NCBI RefSeq assembly: GCF_900109085.1
Contig: NZ_FNYW01000010.1
Location: forward strand, 1 to 45,926
Direction: 5' to 3'
From: Alkalibacterium gilvum
GTDB taxonomy: Bacteria; Bacillota; Bacilli; Lactobacillales; Carnobacteriaceae_A
Length of the DNA: 45,926 nt
Shown: positions 15,947 through 26,752 of the stretch, piece by piece
Layout of the letters: each line of letters starts with the position of its first letter
Position numbering within the stretch: position 1 is the first letter of the stretch
Notes under the pieces: model-generated
What the model was told of the DNA's origin: nothing
The model's input: only the letters and a program-made list of their open reading frames with translations
Database searches by the model: none
Made by a program: the position numbers and the translations under genes

Positions 15947-16372
15947 GTGGCAAAAAAAGTAGTTAATGTCGTGAAATTGCAAATACCTGCAGGGAAAGCT
16001 AATCCAGCACCCCCAGTAGGACCTGCATTAGGACAAGCTCAGGTAAACATTATGGGATTCTGTAAAGAGTTTAACGCTCGTACAGCTGACCAAGCTGGTA
16101 TGATTATTCCAGTAGTTATTTCCGTTTATGAAGATCGTTCATTCACATTTATCACTAAAACTCCACCTGCAGCAGTATTGCTTAAAAAAGCAGCTGGCGT
16201 TGAGTCTGGTTCAGGCGAACCAAACACTAAAAAAGTGGCAACTGTAACAAGCGACCAAGTAAGAGAAATTGCTGAAACAAAAATGGAAGACCTAAACGCA
16301 GCTGACGTTGAAGCAGCAATGCGCATGGTTGAAGGTACAGCACGTAGTATGGGATTCACTGTCAAAGGTTAA
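15947..16372 (+). CDS. rplK: 50S ribosomal protein L11
   Basis: This 141-residue L11 is part of the GTPase-associated centre and is needed for stringent-response sensing by RelA. The N-terminal domain opens with [20 protein letters not shown] and contains [20 protein letters not shown]. The C-terminal rRNA-binding domain ends [18 protein letters not shown]. The start is GTG at 15947, eight nt after AAGGAGG; an ATG at 15940 is out of frame. An L1-type regulatory hairpin precedes it. Confidence 0.97.
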   Translation: MAKKVVNVVKLQIPAGKANPAPPVGPALGQAQVNIMGFCKEFNARTADQAGMIIPVVISVYEDRSFTFITKTPPAAVLLKKAAGVESGSGEPNTKKVATVTSDQVREIAETKMEDLNAADVEAAMRMVEGTARSMGFTVKG

Positions 16373-16478
16373 TTTGACAGACTTAATACTTGCTGACTCC
16401 GCATCCAGTCAATCAAAGTAGTTTTGATTGATATATATAATACAATCGACTAATCAGTCGGTTGCGTGCGGAGATTAA

Positions 16479-16504
16479 GTGGGAGGTCAAACCGTTAACA
16501 CCAC
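16479..16504 (+). promoter_or_regulatory. Second putative L1 binding site, in the rplA leader
   Basis: GTGG (16479-16482) pairs with CCAC (16501-16504), and GGT (16485-16487) pairs with ACC (16491-16493). A GA dinucleotide on the 5' side and a longer 3' side join the stems, the same architecture and the same GTGGGAG strand as the site before rplK. The rplA ribosome-binding site AAGGAGG (16508-16514) follows within 4 nt. Upstream, CTCCGCA (about 16397-16403) can pair with TGCGGAG (about 16466-16472) to close a larger leader structure. Confidence 0.65.
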
Positions 16505-16522
16505 AATAAGGAGGAAAAAAAC

Positions 16523-17218
16523 ATGGCGAAAAAGAGTAAAAAATTCTTAGCTGCTTTGGAAAAAGTAGACAGAGAAAATAAATACAATGCAACTGAAGCA
16601 TTAGAATTAGTTAAAGAAATCGACTCCGCTAACTTTGACGCGAGCGTTGAAGTAGCTTATAGACTTGGTGTCGATCCTAAACAAGCAGATCAACAATTGC
16701 GTGGCGCAATGGTATTGCCTCACGGTACAGGTAAATCTCAAACAGTTATTGTTTTCGCAAAAGGCGATGCTGCTAAAGCTGCTGAAGAAGCAGGAGCAGA
16801 CGTTGTTGGCGATAGCGACCTTGTAGAGAAAGTTCAAGGCGGCTGGTTAGATTTTGACGTTGTTGTTGCTGCACCTGATATGATGGCTGAAGTAGGTAAA
16901 CTTGGACGTGTCTTAGGACCTAAAGGTTTAATGCCTAACCCTAAAACAGGAACAGTTACACCAGACGTAGCTAAAGCAGTTAACGATATTAAAGCTGGTC
17001 AAGTCACTTACCGTGTTGACCGTCAATCAAATGTACATGTGCCAATTGGTAAAGTATCATTTGAAATTGAAAAGCTTCAAGAAAACTTAGCTGCATTACA
17101 TGACGTTATTGTAAAAGCTAAACCTGCAAGTTCTAAAGGTGTTTACATTAAAAACATGGCAGTGGCTAGCACATTTGGCCCTGGTGTTAAAGTAGACCCT
17201 TCAACAGTCATTAAATAA
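16523..17218 (+). CDS. rplA: 50S ribosomal protein L1
   Basis: This 231-residue L1 forms the mobile L1 stalk that guides deacylated tRNA out of the E site; it is also a translational repressor of its own operon in many bacteria. It has the typical start [21 protein letters not shown], the [21 protein letters not shown] region, and the signature [19 protein letters not shown] near residues 131-150. AAGGAGG lies 8 nt before the ATG. The gap after rplK (150 bp) carries the second L1-site mimic. Confidence 0.97.
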   Translation: MAKKSKKFLAALEKVDRENKYNATEALELVKEIDSANFDASVEVAYRLGVDPKQADQQLRGAMVLPHGTGKSQTVIVFAKGDAAKAAEEAGADVVGDSDLVEKVQGGWLDFDVVVAAPDMMAEVGKLGRVLGPKGLMPNPKTGTVTPDVAKAVNDIKAGQVTYRVDRQSNVHVPIGKVSFEIEKLQENLAALHDVIVKAKPASSKGVYIKNMAVASTFGPGVKVDPSTVIK

Positions 17219-17236
17219 AAAAAGTTAAAATTTCTC

Positions 17237-17265
17237 TTGACCTGCGAACTATGGCTTGCTATACT
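17237..17265 (+). promoter_or_regulatory. Promoter of rplJ-rplL
   Basis: TTGACC (17237-17242), a 17-bp spacer and TATACT (17260-17265) make a strong sigma-A promoter just after rplA. The predicted start is near 17272, so the whole L10 leader is transcribed. Confidence 0.75.
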
Positions 17266-17271
17266 TATGCA

Positions 17272-17447
17272 GGTTAAGGAAATAACTTAAATTAAATATG
17301 CATTGATGAATGATGGTAATAGCTTACTATTACCGGATAATACCGAAGACAGTATGTGGCTTAGGCCTTAATACCATACCGAGGACACATGTGATTACAT
17401 TAATCAACTATGATCCCTCTATGTCTACGGTGACATGGGGTTTTTTT
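17272..17447 (+). promoter_or_regulatory. L10 leader with terminal attenuator
   Basis: About 250 nt of structured leader separates the promoter from rplJ, at the position of the L10 leader known in Firmicutes. It includes paired GGTAATA/TATTACC segments (17314-17342) and the ACCGAGGACACA segment typical of such leaders (17378-17389). It ends in a 9-bp terminator stem (17417-17425 with 17432-17440) followed by T7 (17441-17447). L10-L12 complex binding is expected to favour termination. The limits are approximate. Confidence 0.75.
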
Positions 17448-17520
17448 ATGGAGTAAATTCTATTGAATATAAAACATAAAATGAAATCCTCATTTCAATC
17501 GATCAGGAGGTGAAACATCA

Positions 17521-18027
17521 ATGAGTAAAGCAAATGTCATTGCAAAAAAAGAAGAAATCGTCAATGATATTACGAAAAAATTTCAAGACGCAGAAGCTGT
17601 TGTAGTCGTGGATTACCGTGGTTTAACAGTGGATCAAGCAACTGAATTACGTAAACAATTACGTGATGCAGGCGTTGAAATGCGTGTATTGAAAAACACT
17701 ATGCTTCGTCGTGCCGCACAAGCAGCTGAATTAAACGATTTAGTAGATGTCTTCAAAGGACCTACTGCTGTCGCATTCAGTAACGAAGAAGTCGTAGCAC
17801 CTGCAAAAATCATTGCAGAATTTGCTAAAGATGCAGAAGCTTTAGAAATTAAAGGCGGCGTATTGGAAGGTAAAGTGGCAAGCGTTGAACAAATCAACAA
17901 AATTGCTACACTACCAAGCAGAGACGGACTCCTTTCTATGCTATTATCTGTACTTCAAGCACCTGTCAGAAACACAGCCTTGGCAATCAAAGCTGTTGCA
18001 GAGAAAAAAGAAGAGGAAGCTGCATAA
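17521..18027 (+). CDS. rplJ: 50S ribosomal protein L10
   Basis: This 168-residue L10 forms the base of the ribosomal stalk and binds L12 dimers through its C-terminal helix. [35 protein letters not shown] near residues 27-61 and the [10 protein letters not shown] segment are diagnostic. The Ala/Glu-rich helix at the end ([16 protein letters not shown]) is the L12-binding part. An excellent CAGGAGGTG lies 9 nt before the ATG. Expression is governed by the L10 leader and terminator upstream. Confidence 0.97.
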   Translation: MSKANVIAKKEEIVNDITKKFQDAEAVVVVDYRGLTVDQATELRKQLRDAGVEMRVLKNTMLRRAAQAAELNDLVDVFKGPTAVAFSNEEVVAPAKIIAEFAKDAEALEIKGGVLEGKVASVEQINKIATLPSRDGLLSMLLSVLQAPVRNTALAIKAVAEKKEEEAA

Positions 18028-18115
18028 AGCAGTCGACTCAACGGACATACTGCTATTCAGTGGTATGGCAAGCTAAAACTAAACTAATTTAAATTACAAA
18101 TGGAGGAAAACAAAA

Positions 18116-18481
18116 ATGGCATTAGATATTGAAAAAATCATTGCTGACTTGAAAGAGTCAACTGTCGTAGAATTAAACGACTTAGTAAGTGCGATCGAAG
18201 AAGAATTCGGCGTTGAAGCTGCAGCTCCAGTAGCAGCAGCAGGAGCTGGCGCAGCTGCAGAAGCAGAACAAACAGAATTTACTGTTGAATTAACAAGCGC
18301 AGGTTCAGCAAAAATCAAAGTTATCAAAGCAGTTCGTGAAGCTACAGGTCTTGGCTTGAAAGAAGCTAAAGCATTAGTAGACGGCGCACCAGCACCCGTT
18401 AAAGAAAATGTTTCTAAAGAAGAAGCAGAAGAATTACAAAGTAAATTAGAAGAAGCAGGCGCTTCTGTAGAAGTTAAATAA
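18116..18481 (+). CDS. rplL: 50S ribosomal protein L7/L12
   Basis: This 121-residue stalk protein recruits and stimulates translational GTPases. The N-terminal dimerisation domain ([32 protein letters not shown]) is followed by an Ala/Gly-rich hinge near 36-52. The C-terminal factor-binding domain carries [33 protein letters not shown] lies about 9 nt before the ATG. A strong terminator follows directly. In most Firmicutes the next genes are a methyltransferase and rpoB; here about 12.4 kb of other genes intervene. Confidence 0.98.
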   Translation: MALDIEKIIADLKESTVVELNDLVSAIEEEFGVEAAAPVAAAGAGAAAEAEQTEFTVELTSAGSAKIKVIKAVREATGLGLKEAKALVDGAPAPVKENVSKEEAEELQSKLEEAGASVEVK

Positions 18482-18495
18482 TTTAATTTAACTAT

Positions 18496-18543
18496 AAAAA
18501 CCCCTTCGCTGTAAAGATACTCTTTATGGTGAAGGGGTTTTTT
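18496..18543 (+). terminator. Terminator after rplL
   Basis: A long hairpin pairs AAAAACCCCTTC with GAAGGGGTTTTT, with an inner GTAAAGA/TCTTTAT stem, and ends in a T run followed by GTTTTTTT. It closes the rplJ-rplL operon and isolates it from the inserted PTS genes. Confidence 0.92.
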
Positions 18544-18743
18544 GTTTTTTTACACTATTAACCATAGCCTAAAATCAGCTGGTATAAAAGTATGGAATAT
18601 GAATGTAGCAAGCATGATAAATTTAAAAGTGAAAAATTACTTTTATAGAAGGAAGACCTATTAATAAAGGTAGTAGATTGATATTGAGATCCTCAACAGA
18701 TAAGAAATGACCGTTGCGTAACGTAAAATCCTTATCTATATTT

Positions 18744-18757
18744 TGTAACCGTTTTAT
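18744..18757 (+). promoter_or_regulatory. cre-like site upstream of the PTS operon
   Basis: This 14-mer matches TGWAANCGNTNWCA at 12 of 14 positions (only the last two bases differ) and lies 39 bp before the IIB gene, overlapping a TATATT that could be the -10. CcpA repression is typical for beta-glucoside PTS operons. The promoter itself is not clear. The rest of 18544-18795 shows no gene. Confidence 0.5.
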
Positions 18758-18795
18758 ATTATATTTAGTTTAGAAAACATAAGGAGGAAAAAACA

Positions 18796-19110
18796 ATGAA
18801 AAAAGCATTAATAATTTGTGCAGGTGGAATGTCATCATCTCTTATTGCAAAAAAAACAACAGACTATCTTAAGGAAAAAGGGGAAAATATTGAGTTAGAT
18901 GCAACGAGCCAGTCACAAGGGACTAAAATGATTGAAAAAGATGAGTTTGATTTATATTTAGTTAGTCCACAAACTAGAATGTATTTTAGTAGCCTTGAAA
19001 AGGCTGCAAACAAAAAAGGCAAGCCTATTGTTAATATTCCGCCTCAAGCTTACGTTCCAATTACGATGGGTATTGAAAAAATGGCTAAGTTAATAGAAGA
19101 TAATATCTAA
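18796..19110 (+). CDS. PTS EIIB component, lactose/cellobiose family
   Basis: This 104-residue cytoplasmic phosphocarrier of the Lac-family phosphotransferase system passes phosphate from EIIA to the incoming sugar. The phospho-cysteine loop IICAGGMSSSLIAKK puts the active Cys at residue 8. DLYLVSPQTRMYFSSL matches the second conserved region of CelA-type IIB proteins. AAGGAGG precedes the ATG. It is the first gene of a regulator-IIA-membrane protein-IIC-glucosidase cluster, so cellobiose or another beta-glucoside is the likely substrate. A cre-like site lies upstream. Confidence 0.92.
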   Translation: MKKALIICAGGMSSSLIAKKTTDYLKEKGENIELDATSQSQGTKMIEKDEFDLYLVSPQTRMYFSSLEKAANKKGKPIVNIPPQAYVPITMGIEKMAKLIEDNI

Positions 19111-19125
19111 AAGGATTCGATAATT

Positions 19126-21122
19126 GTGCTAAATCAAAAAGAGATTATGATCATAGACCAATTCTACAAAAATCAAGATATTTATTTAACAAGCAAAGAT
19201 ATTGCGAAAGAACTCAAGGTCACTGAAAAAACGGCACGAAAATATATTAAACAGTTAAATCAAACATTGGATAAAAAATAGTTCAAATTAGATCGGTCCC
19301 AGGACATGGTTTTAAATTAGATATTCAAAATGAAGAAACTTTTAAGTATTTCTATCAAACAAGAAAAAGAGAATCTAGAGAAAAGAAAAGTATTAATTAT
19401 ATAGAAAGTTCATCAGATCGCCAATACTATATATTGAAAAAAATCTGTCTTGAAAATGAAATGTTATTTTTAGATGATATTCAAAGGGATTTAGCTATTT
19501 CACAATCAACACTAATCAATGATATTCAAAATATTAATAAAAAGCTAGGTCGATATGAATTATCTCTAAAAAATAGTAAAAAGAAAGGGGCATCAATAGA
19601 AGGTAGGGAACAAAATAAACGGCATTTTATAATGAATTACTTTTTTTTGGAGCGTCTACAAAATAATCTAAAGAGTCTAGGAGAGATATCAACATTATTA
19701 ACAACCATTAGCCCAGAAGAAATTCTTCTGATTGTCCTAGATGAATGTAGGAATGCTAAATTAAAATTAAATGATACAGTGATGCTAAATATTGTCACAC
19801 ATATCTCCTTAGCCTTACAAAGAATAAAAGAAGGGTATCAGATAAATTTTAATCAGGAATTTGACTTTCATAAATATAAAACTGAATATACTACTGCTGA
19901 GCGAATTGTTATTCGTTTGAGAAAGAGTTCAGATATAGAACTACCGCATGAAGAAATAAAAAATATTGCTCTTCACTTGAAAAATAAAAGTTCCAAAAGT
20001 TCATTTATAAATGTTGATAAGAGAACAGAATTTATACAGAAAGAAATTAAATTTGTTCTTGAAATGGTAAAAAGAGATACAGGGATATCTTTAATGGATG
20101 ATAGTGTTCTGATAAATGGATTGCTGGATCACTTTTCACCGTTTTTGGAGAGACTTAGAAATAATAACAAGCTTACTAATCCAGTTTTAAAAGAGATACA
20201 GTCTAATTATAATAATGAACTTGAATTAACAAAACATTACTTTTCTCAAATGTCACTATTAAAGGATTATGATGTTTCCGAAGATGAGTGGGCTTATCTA
20301 TCTCTTCATATAATTGCTGCACTAGAGAGAACAACATCGAGGGAAAAGAAAAATACGTTAGTCATATGTGCAACCGGTTTAGGGAGTTCGCAAATGCTTA
20401 AAGTGCGTTTAGAACATGAGCTAGGAACTAAACTTAATATTGTTAAGGTAATTAGCTATTATGAAATTTGTGATGAAGTTTTAGAGGGCATAGATCTAAT
20501 CGTTTCATCCATAGATTTATCAAATGTTGTATTCAATATACCTGTTGTTAATGTCAGTGTTTTACTAAATGAAGCTGATATAAAATTAATTAATGAATCA
20601 TTTGCTAGCCGTACAGTACCCGTTCTATCACAGAATATTAAGGTGTCGGATGAAAATAATCGATTAGATTACTTAATAAAGAAATATTTTAGTCCTGATT
20701 TATTTTATATTTCAAATACCATTAATAGTAAAAATGAAGCATTAGATATTCTGGTTGAGAAGAGTATTCAATTAGATTCAAGTGTTTCTAAGAGTTTTTT
20801 GATTAATCAACTAAAGTTAAGAGAAAATTTTAGTACCGTTGTGTTCTCTGAGTATGTTGCTGTACCTCATCCCCTTGAAGGTGTCGGGGATATACCTAGG
20901 GTAGGGGTAATAATAACGCCTAAAGGAATTAGTTGGGATGATGCAAGTAAAGAGGTTAAGTTGACGCTACTCATTCTACCCGACAGGCTTGGAAATAATG
21001 AGCTTGATGAAGTCAGCAAGAGCATACTTCCAATTATTGAGAATGATGAGTACCTTAATGAGTTGGTATCTGTTAAAGATTTTAAAGAATTTAAAAAGAA
21101 ACTAGTTAAATTACTAACATAG
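19126..21122 (+). pseudogene. PRD-type transcriptional activator (LicR-like), frameshifted near codon 51
   Basis: The regulator is split into two frames. Codons 1-51 (GTG at 19126, AAGGA 10 nt upstream) encode a helix-turn-helix with DIAKELKVTEKTARKYIKQL and stop at TAG 19279. The remaining about 614 codons continue in the -1 frame from 19281, starting VQIRSVPGHGFKLDI, with no further stop to 21122. One extra A in the A6 run (19273-19278) would join them as LDKKIVQIRSVPGHG, the expected family sequence. Downstream are a second HTH, two PRD regions, an EIIB-like part (TLVICATGLGSSQML) and an EIIA-like part (VAVPHPLEGVG), the LicR/ManR architecture. Either the gene is inactivated, or A6 slippage restores it, or the base is a sequencing error. 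A re-start at TTG 19434 would lack the first HTH. Confidence 0.8.
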
Positions 21123-21138
21123 AGAAGGGGTTTTGAAA

Positions 21139-21462
21139 GTGGAGTCAGAGGAAATACAAGAAGTTGCCTTTAATATAATTTTAAATAGTGGAGATGCTAG
21201 AACATTAGTGCACGAAGGTTTTAAAGCGATGCGTGACTATCGATTTGTAGAAGCTGAAGATAAATTAGAAGAAGCAAATGAAAGTTTGATTAAAGCACAT
21301 AATATACAAACGGAGTTACTTCATAATTATGCTGGCGGTTCAAAAATTAATATGGAAGTTATTATGGTACATGCTCAAGATCACTTAATGACAACAATGA
21401 CTTTAAGAGAGGTCGCATTAGAGATGCTCATGATGTATAAAAAAATTGAGAAGGTGAACTAA
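21139..21462 (+). CDS. PTS EIIA component, lactose/cellobiose family
   Basis: This 107-residue trimeric EIIA of the Lac family accepts phosphate from HPr. The active-site His is residue 78 in VIMVHAQDHLMTTM, and the N-terminal EEIQEVAFNIILNSGDAR is typical. I choose GTG at 21139, eight nt after GAAGGGG; a TTG at 21133 would leave only 2 nt of spacing. It starts 16 bp after the regulator's end and is followed 2 bp later by the membrane-protein gene, so these are one operon. Confidence 0.92.
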   Translation: MESEEIQEVAFNIILNSGDARTLVHEGFKAMRDYRFVEAEDKLEEANESLIKAHNIQTELLHNYAGGSKINMEVIMVHAQDHLMTTMTLREVALEMLMMYKKIEKVN

Positions 21463-21464
21463 TA

Positions 21465-21965
21465 GTGGATATAAGAAAGAAAACGGCTATAAAAAATATG
21501 AGATTTAATCGTTTTATATTTTTGCGATATTCCTTAGCACTCTTTTTCTTTGCTAATTTAAACTGGTTTATATTTATGATACCTGCTAAAAATATATCAT
21601 TAGTCATTCCCTTATTAATGATAATCGGTGCAATATTTCCAATAAAAGAATTTTTAATACTTTATGATGTGAATAAAACAATAGAATTAAAAAATACAAA
21701 AGTATATTATATTGTGCAGTTAATTCTAAATCTATTGCTCATAACATCTACGTTTCAGTCACAAATATTTAGTGTGATGTTTCCATTTTTAAATATAAAT
21801 TCATACGGTATTTTAGGTATGAGTAGCATATTAGGTTTAGGAATAGTTATTGGTCTATTTGGTTTACGTAAAATAACTGCTTTAGAAAATGATAGAGATA
21901 AAGGGTATAAAACGTATATGGATTTCAAAAAATCATTAAAGGTGAGTGAATTAAATGGAAAATGA
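21465..21965 (+). CDS. Small membrane protein of unknown function inside the PTS operon
   Basis: I do not recognise this 166-residue protein as a characterised family. It has a basic N-terminus (MDIRKKTAIKNMRFNR) and four hydrophobic segments near residues 18-40, 45-65, 82-103 and 115-133. The C-terminal tail is charged and cytoplasmic-looking (ALENDRDKGYKTYMDFKK). The start is GTG with GAGAAGGTG upstream, 2 bp after the EIIA stop. Its last 11 bp overlap the start of the IIC gene, so it is tightly coupled to both PTS subunits. Its place suggests an accessory role in transport or sensing, but nothing in the sequence proves it. Similar unannotated membrane genes occur in cellobiose-type PTS operons of related bacteria, as far as I recall. 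Confidence 0.75.
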   Translation: MDIRKKTAIKNMRFNRFIFLRYSLALFFFANLNWFIFMIPAKNISLVIPLLMIIGAIFPIKEFLILYDVNKTIELKNTKVYYIVQLILNLLLITSTFQSQIFSVMFPFLNINSYGILGMSSILGLGIVIGLFGLRKITALENDRDKGYKTYMDFKKSLKVSELNGK

Positions 21966-23307
21966 AAATAATAAATTTTTTCAATTAATGGAAAAATATT
22001 TAATGGGACCACTAGGAAAAATAGCTCAATTAAAAGTAGTAAGAGGTATTATGGGGGCAGGAATGGCTACTATACCTTTCACGATAGTAGGATCAATGTT
22101 CTTGGTATTTAATGTATTACCACTAACATTTCCTTTTTTAGAGAACTTCTTTAATGCTACTTTCTTTAAATTCAGTGATTTATACATGCTAGCAAATGCG
22201 ACAACTATGGGATTGCTGGCACTATACTTTAATGTGAGTTTGGGGTATGAATATTCTCAAATTATTGCAGAAGAAGATGATGTAAATATTAGCGGATTAA
22301 ATGGTGCGCTACTATCCATGTTTGCTTTCTTTATGACGATCCCAGAACTTGTGTTTGAAAATGGTGCAGTCAATCGAGTGACTGAATTAACTGAAGAACT
22401 TAATATAGTTGGTGGCTGGCGTGTAGGCGGAAACGGACTTGAAAGGTTAGGAACGACTGGGATATTTGTAGGCATTGTAATGGCTATTATAGCAGTAAAT
22501 CTTTATAAACTATGTGTTGTAAGAAAATGGATTATTAAATTACCTGAAGAAGTACCTGCGGGAGTATCAAGAGCCTTTACAGCACTGATTCCGGCATTCT
22601 TCGTAGCGTTTGTCATACTTGTAATGAATGGCATTTTAGTTGTATTAAATACTGATATCTTTCGCATAATTCAAGTTCCATTTGGTTTTGTTACAGATTT
22701 GACAAATACTTGGCTTGGTGTGATGGTTATTTATTTCATAGTACATGCACTTTGGTTAGTGGGGATTCATGGTGCGAATATTATATTTGCTTTGATTACT
22801 CCTATTACGTTAGCTAATTTAGCTGCGAATGCTGCAGGGGCTAACATACCATTAGCAGGTGAGTTCAATAATGCATTTGTTACACTTGGCGGTTCTGGGG
22901 CGACACTATTAATGACATTCTTTATAGCATTCTTAGCTAAGTCAAAACAACTGCAGGCTATTGGTAAAGCTGCTATGATTCCAGCATTGTTCAATATAAA
23001 TGAGCCATTGATTTTTGGGCTACCAATTATTTATAACCCGTTTCTAGCAATACCATTTTTCCTTGCACCTATGGTAAGTGCTTCAATTGCATATTTTGCG
23101 ATTTCATTTGAGATTATTAATCCACTAATAGCTTTAATGCCATGGCCTTCACCAGTAGGCGTGGGCGCATTTATAGGAACCGGTGGAGATTGGATGGCAG
23201 CTGTTGTAGCGATTATCGCAGCAGCATCAGCATTCTTAATATATTACCCATTCATAAAAGTGTATGATAAAAAACTAGTGGATCAAGAACAGGCAGAAAT
23301 AGCTTAG
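21955..23307 (+). CDS. PTS EIIC component, cellobiose/lactose family
   Basis: This 450-residue membrane permease of the Lac/Cel PTS family carries the sugar across the membrane and presents it for phosphorylation by EIIB. It has about ten transmembrane segments. The signatures LWLVGIHGANI near residue 263 and FNINEPLIFGLPIIYNP near 342-358 contain the conserved His and Asn-Glu sugar-binding residues. Its start overlaps the preceding membrane-protein gene by 11 bp, with AAGGTGAG just upstream. Length is normal. Two glucosidase genes follow. Confidence 0.94.
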   Translation: MENENNKFFQLMEKYLMGPLGKIAQLKVVRGIMGAGMATIPFTIVGSMFLVFNVLPLTFPFLENFFNATFFKFSDLYMLANATTMGLLALYFNVSLGYEYSQIIAEEDDVNISGLNGALLSMFAFFMTIPELVFENGAVNRVTELTEELNIVGGWRVGGNGLERLGTTGIFVGIVMAIIAVNLYKLCVVRKWIIKLPEEVPAGVSRAFTALIPAFFVAFVILVMNGILVVLNTDIFRIIQVPFGFVTDLTNTWLGVMVIYFIVHALWLVGIHGANIIFALITPITLANLAANAAGANIPLAGEFNNAFVTLGGSGATLLMTFFIAFLAKSKQLQAIGKAAMIPALFNINEPLIFGLPIIYNPFLAIPFFLAPMVSASIAYFAISFEIINPLIALMPWPSPVGVGAFIGTGGDWMAAVVAIIAAASAFLIYYPFIKVYDKKLVDQEQAEIA

Positions 23308-23386
23308 TAATAGACTTTAGGAGAATGAATTGCACAACAGAGTAAAATATATTTTATAGTTAATGACTTCAAATTTTTATTCATGA

Positions 23387-24872
<1,486 letters not shown>

Positions 24873-25034
24873 AAGAGCACCCGAGGAGTAATCACTTTAA
24901 AGAGTACACCTAGTATTTTTAAGATATGATTATAAATATCTTTTAAAGTTTGTTGATGAATTTTAGCAAGAACAATACGTATATCTGTGCAATTAAAAGA
25001 ATAGCATATTAAAATATGGTCTAGGAGTGAGTCA

Positions 25035-26474
25035 ATGTTTCATACACATTATGATGCGTTCCCTAAAGATTTTTTATGGGGATCTGCATCTGCTGCTTAT
25101 CAAGTCGAAGGGGCAATGGAAGAAGATGGTAAGAAAAAGTCTGTCTGGGATAAATTTGTTCAAATACCAGGAAAGACCTTTAAAGGGAGCACTGGTGAAG
25201 TAGCTGTTGATCATTATCATCGCTATAAAGAAGATGTTAAGTTAATGGCGGAGCAAGGCCTTAGAGCCTATCGTTTTTCAATAGCCTGGTCACGTATAAT
25301 TCCTGATGGTGATGGAGAAGTTAACGAAAAAGGACTTCAGTTTTATGATAATTTAATTGATGAATTATTGAAATATGACATTGAGCCTATCGTGACACTT
25401 TATCATTGGGATATCCCACAAGCTTTACAGGATAAATATATGGGCTGGGAAAGCCGTCAAGTAATTGAAGATTTTACTCGCTATGCTGAAATTCTGTTTA
25501 AACGTTACAACAATAAAGTAAACTACTGGGTTAGCCTAAATGAGCAGAATATTTTTATCACACTAGGATATCGTATGGCTGCACATCCACCAAATGTTAA
25601 AGATGAAAAACGTATGTATGCTGCCAATCACATTGCACATCTAGCGAATGCATCAGTTATTAAACGATTCAGAGAATTAGATATGCAAGGAAAGATTGGT
25701 CCGAGTTTTGCATATGGTCCCACGTATGCGTTAAATAGTCAGCCGCTAAACCAACTTGCTGCCGAAAATAATGAAGCATTTAATGCCCACCTATGGATGG
25801 ACATTTATGTCCGAGGAGAGTATCCATCTGTTGTTTGGAAATATCTAAAAACACAGGGTCTTGCACCTGAATTTGAGCCTGGCGATTCTGAACTTTTAAA
25901 AGCAGGTAAACCAGATTTTATGGGTCTTAACTACTATCAGACAATTACGGTTGAAGCCAACCACTTGGATGGAGTAGGCGCTGGTAAAATGAATACATCT
26001 GGCAAGAAAGGAACCAGTGAAGCTAACGGAGTGCCTGGGCTTTATAAATCAGTAGAAAATGAATTTGTAGAAAAAACCGACTGGGACTGGAATATTGATT
26101 CGACTGGTTTAAGAATAGCCATGCGACGTATAGCTAGTCGGTATCAGCTGCCGATTCTTATTACTGAGAATGGCTTAGGTGCATACGATGACTTAGAAGA
26201 AGATGGTTCTATACATGATCTTTACAGAATTGATTATTTGAAAAATCATATAAAAGCAATACAAGAAACGATTACTGATGGTGTAAATGTTATCGGATAT
26301 TGTACTTGGAGCTATACTGATCTCTTAAGTTGGCTAAATGGTTATCAAAAACGTTATGGATTCGTTTATGTAGACCGCGATGAATTGGACAAAAAAGAAT
26401 TGAAACGCTATAAAAAAGATAGTTACTTCTGGTATAAGAAAGTTATTGAAACAAATGGAGAAGTATTGGAATAA
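25035..26474 (+). CDS. 6-phospho-beta-glucosidase (glycoside hydrolase family 1)
   Basis: This 479-residue GH1 enzyme is expected to hydrolyse phosphorylated beta-glucosides delivered by the upstream PTS. FPKDFLWGSASAAYQVEGA opens the barrel. The acid/base Glu170 lies in WVSLNEQN, where the family usually has NEP or NEI, and the nucleophile Glu378 lies in ITENGLGAYD. The region YGFVYVDRDELDKKELKRYKKDSYFWYK near the C-terminus, with its Lys and Tyr residues, is typical of the 6-phospho-specific group. It is 163 bp behind the frameshifted paralogue and has AGGAGTG before its ATG. A long perfect terminator ends the cluster. Confidence 0.93.
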   Translation: MFHTHYDAFPKDFLWGSASAAYQVEGAMEEDGKKKSVWDKFVQIPGKTFKGSTGEVAVDHYHRYKEDVKLMAEQGLRAYRFSIAWSRIIPDGDGEVNEKGLQFYDNLIDELLKYDIEPIVTLYHWDIPQALQDKYMGWESRQVIEDFTRYAEILFKRYNNKVNYWVSLNEQNIFITLGYRMAAHPPNVKDEKRMYAANHIAHLANASVIKRFRELDMQGKIGPSFAYGPTYALNSQPLNQLAAENNEAFNAHLWMDIYVRGEYPSVVWKYLKTQGLAPEFEPGDSELLKAGKPDFMGLNYYQTITVEANHLDGVGAGKMNTSGKKGTSEANGVPGLYKSVENEFVEKTDWDWNIDSTGLRIAMRRIASRYQLPILITENGLGAYDDLEEDGSIHDLYRIDYLKNHIKAIQETITDGVNVIGYCTWSYTDLLSWLNGYQKRYGFVYVDRDELDKKELKRYKKDSYFWYKKVIETNGEVLE

Positions 26475-26483
26475 ATTACTATA

Positions 26484-26531
26484 AACAAATAAGAAGAGTC
26501 CCTTAAACTTAAGGGACTCTTCTTATTTGTT
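26484..26531 (+). terminator. Terminator of the PTS/glucosidase cluster
   Basis: A perfect inverted repeat of 23-nt arms (26484-26506 with 26509-26531) begins 10 bp after the glucosidase stop. Its outer part is A/T-rich on both sides, so it may terminate in both directions. Confidence 0.88.
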
Positions 26532-26752
26532 GTTAAATTTTATTTGGAAGTATTTATTTATAAAAAAACCTCTTAAATAGCTTTCTAAAAATCCTTATCA
26601 TAAAAAAGCATACTCGTACTCCTACACTTTTGTGTCAATTTCGTTATAATATATGAATTGGACAGAATATCTGATAAAATATATCATTGTATAGGTTTTT
26701 TACCTAACTGCTTACCAGAATGTTATGTTTTACTTATGAAAGGAAGAATTAT

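Noticed and set aside
16413-16441. Separate rplA promoter with TATAAT at 16436-16441
   Set aside because: The -35 position (TCAAAG) is very poor, and a start there would cut the CTCCGCA/TGCGGAG stem out of the leader.
17237-17276. ACCTGC/GCAGGT inverted repeat as an operator or RNA stem at rplJ
   Set aside because: Its left arm lies in the -35 region and would not be transcribed, and six bases over about 30 bp is likely chance.
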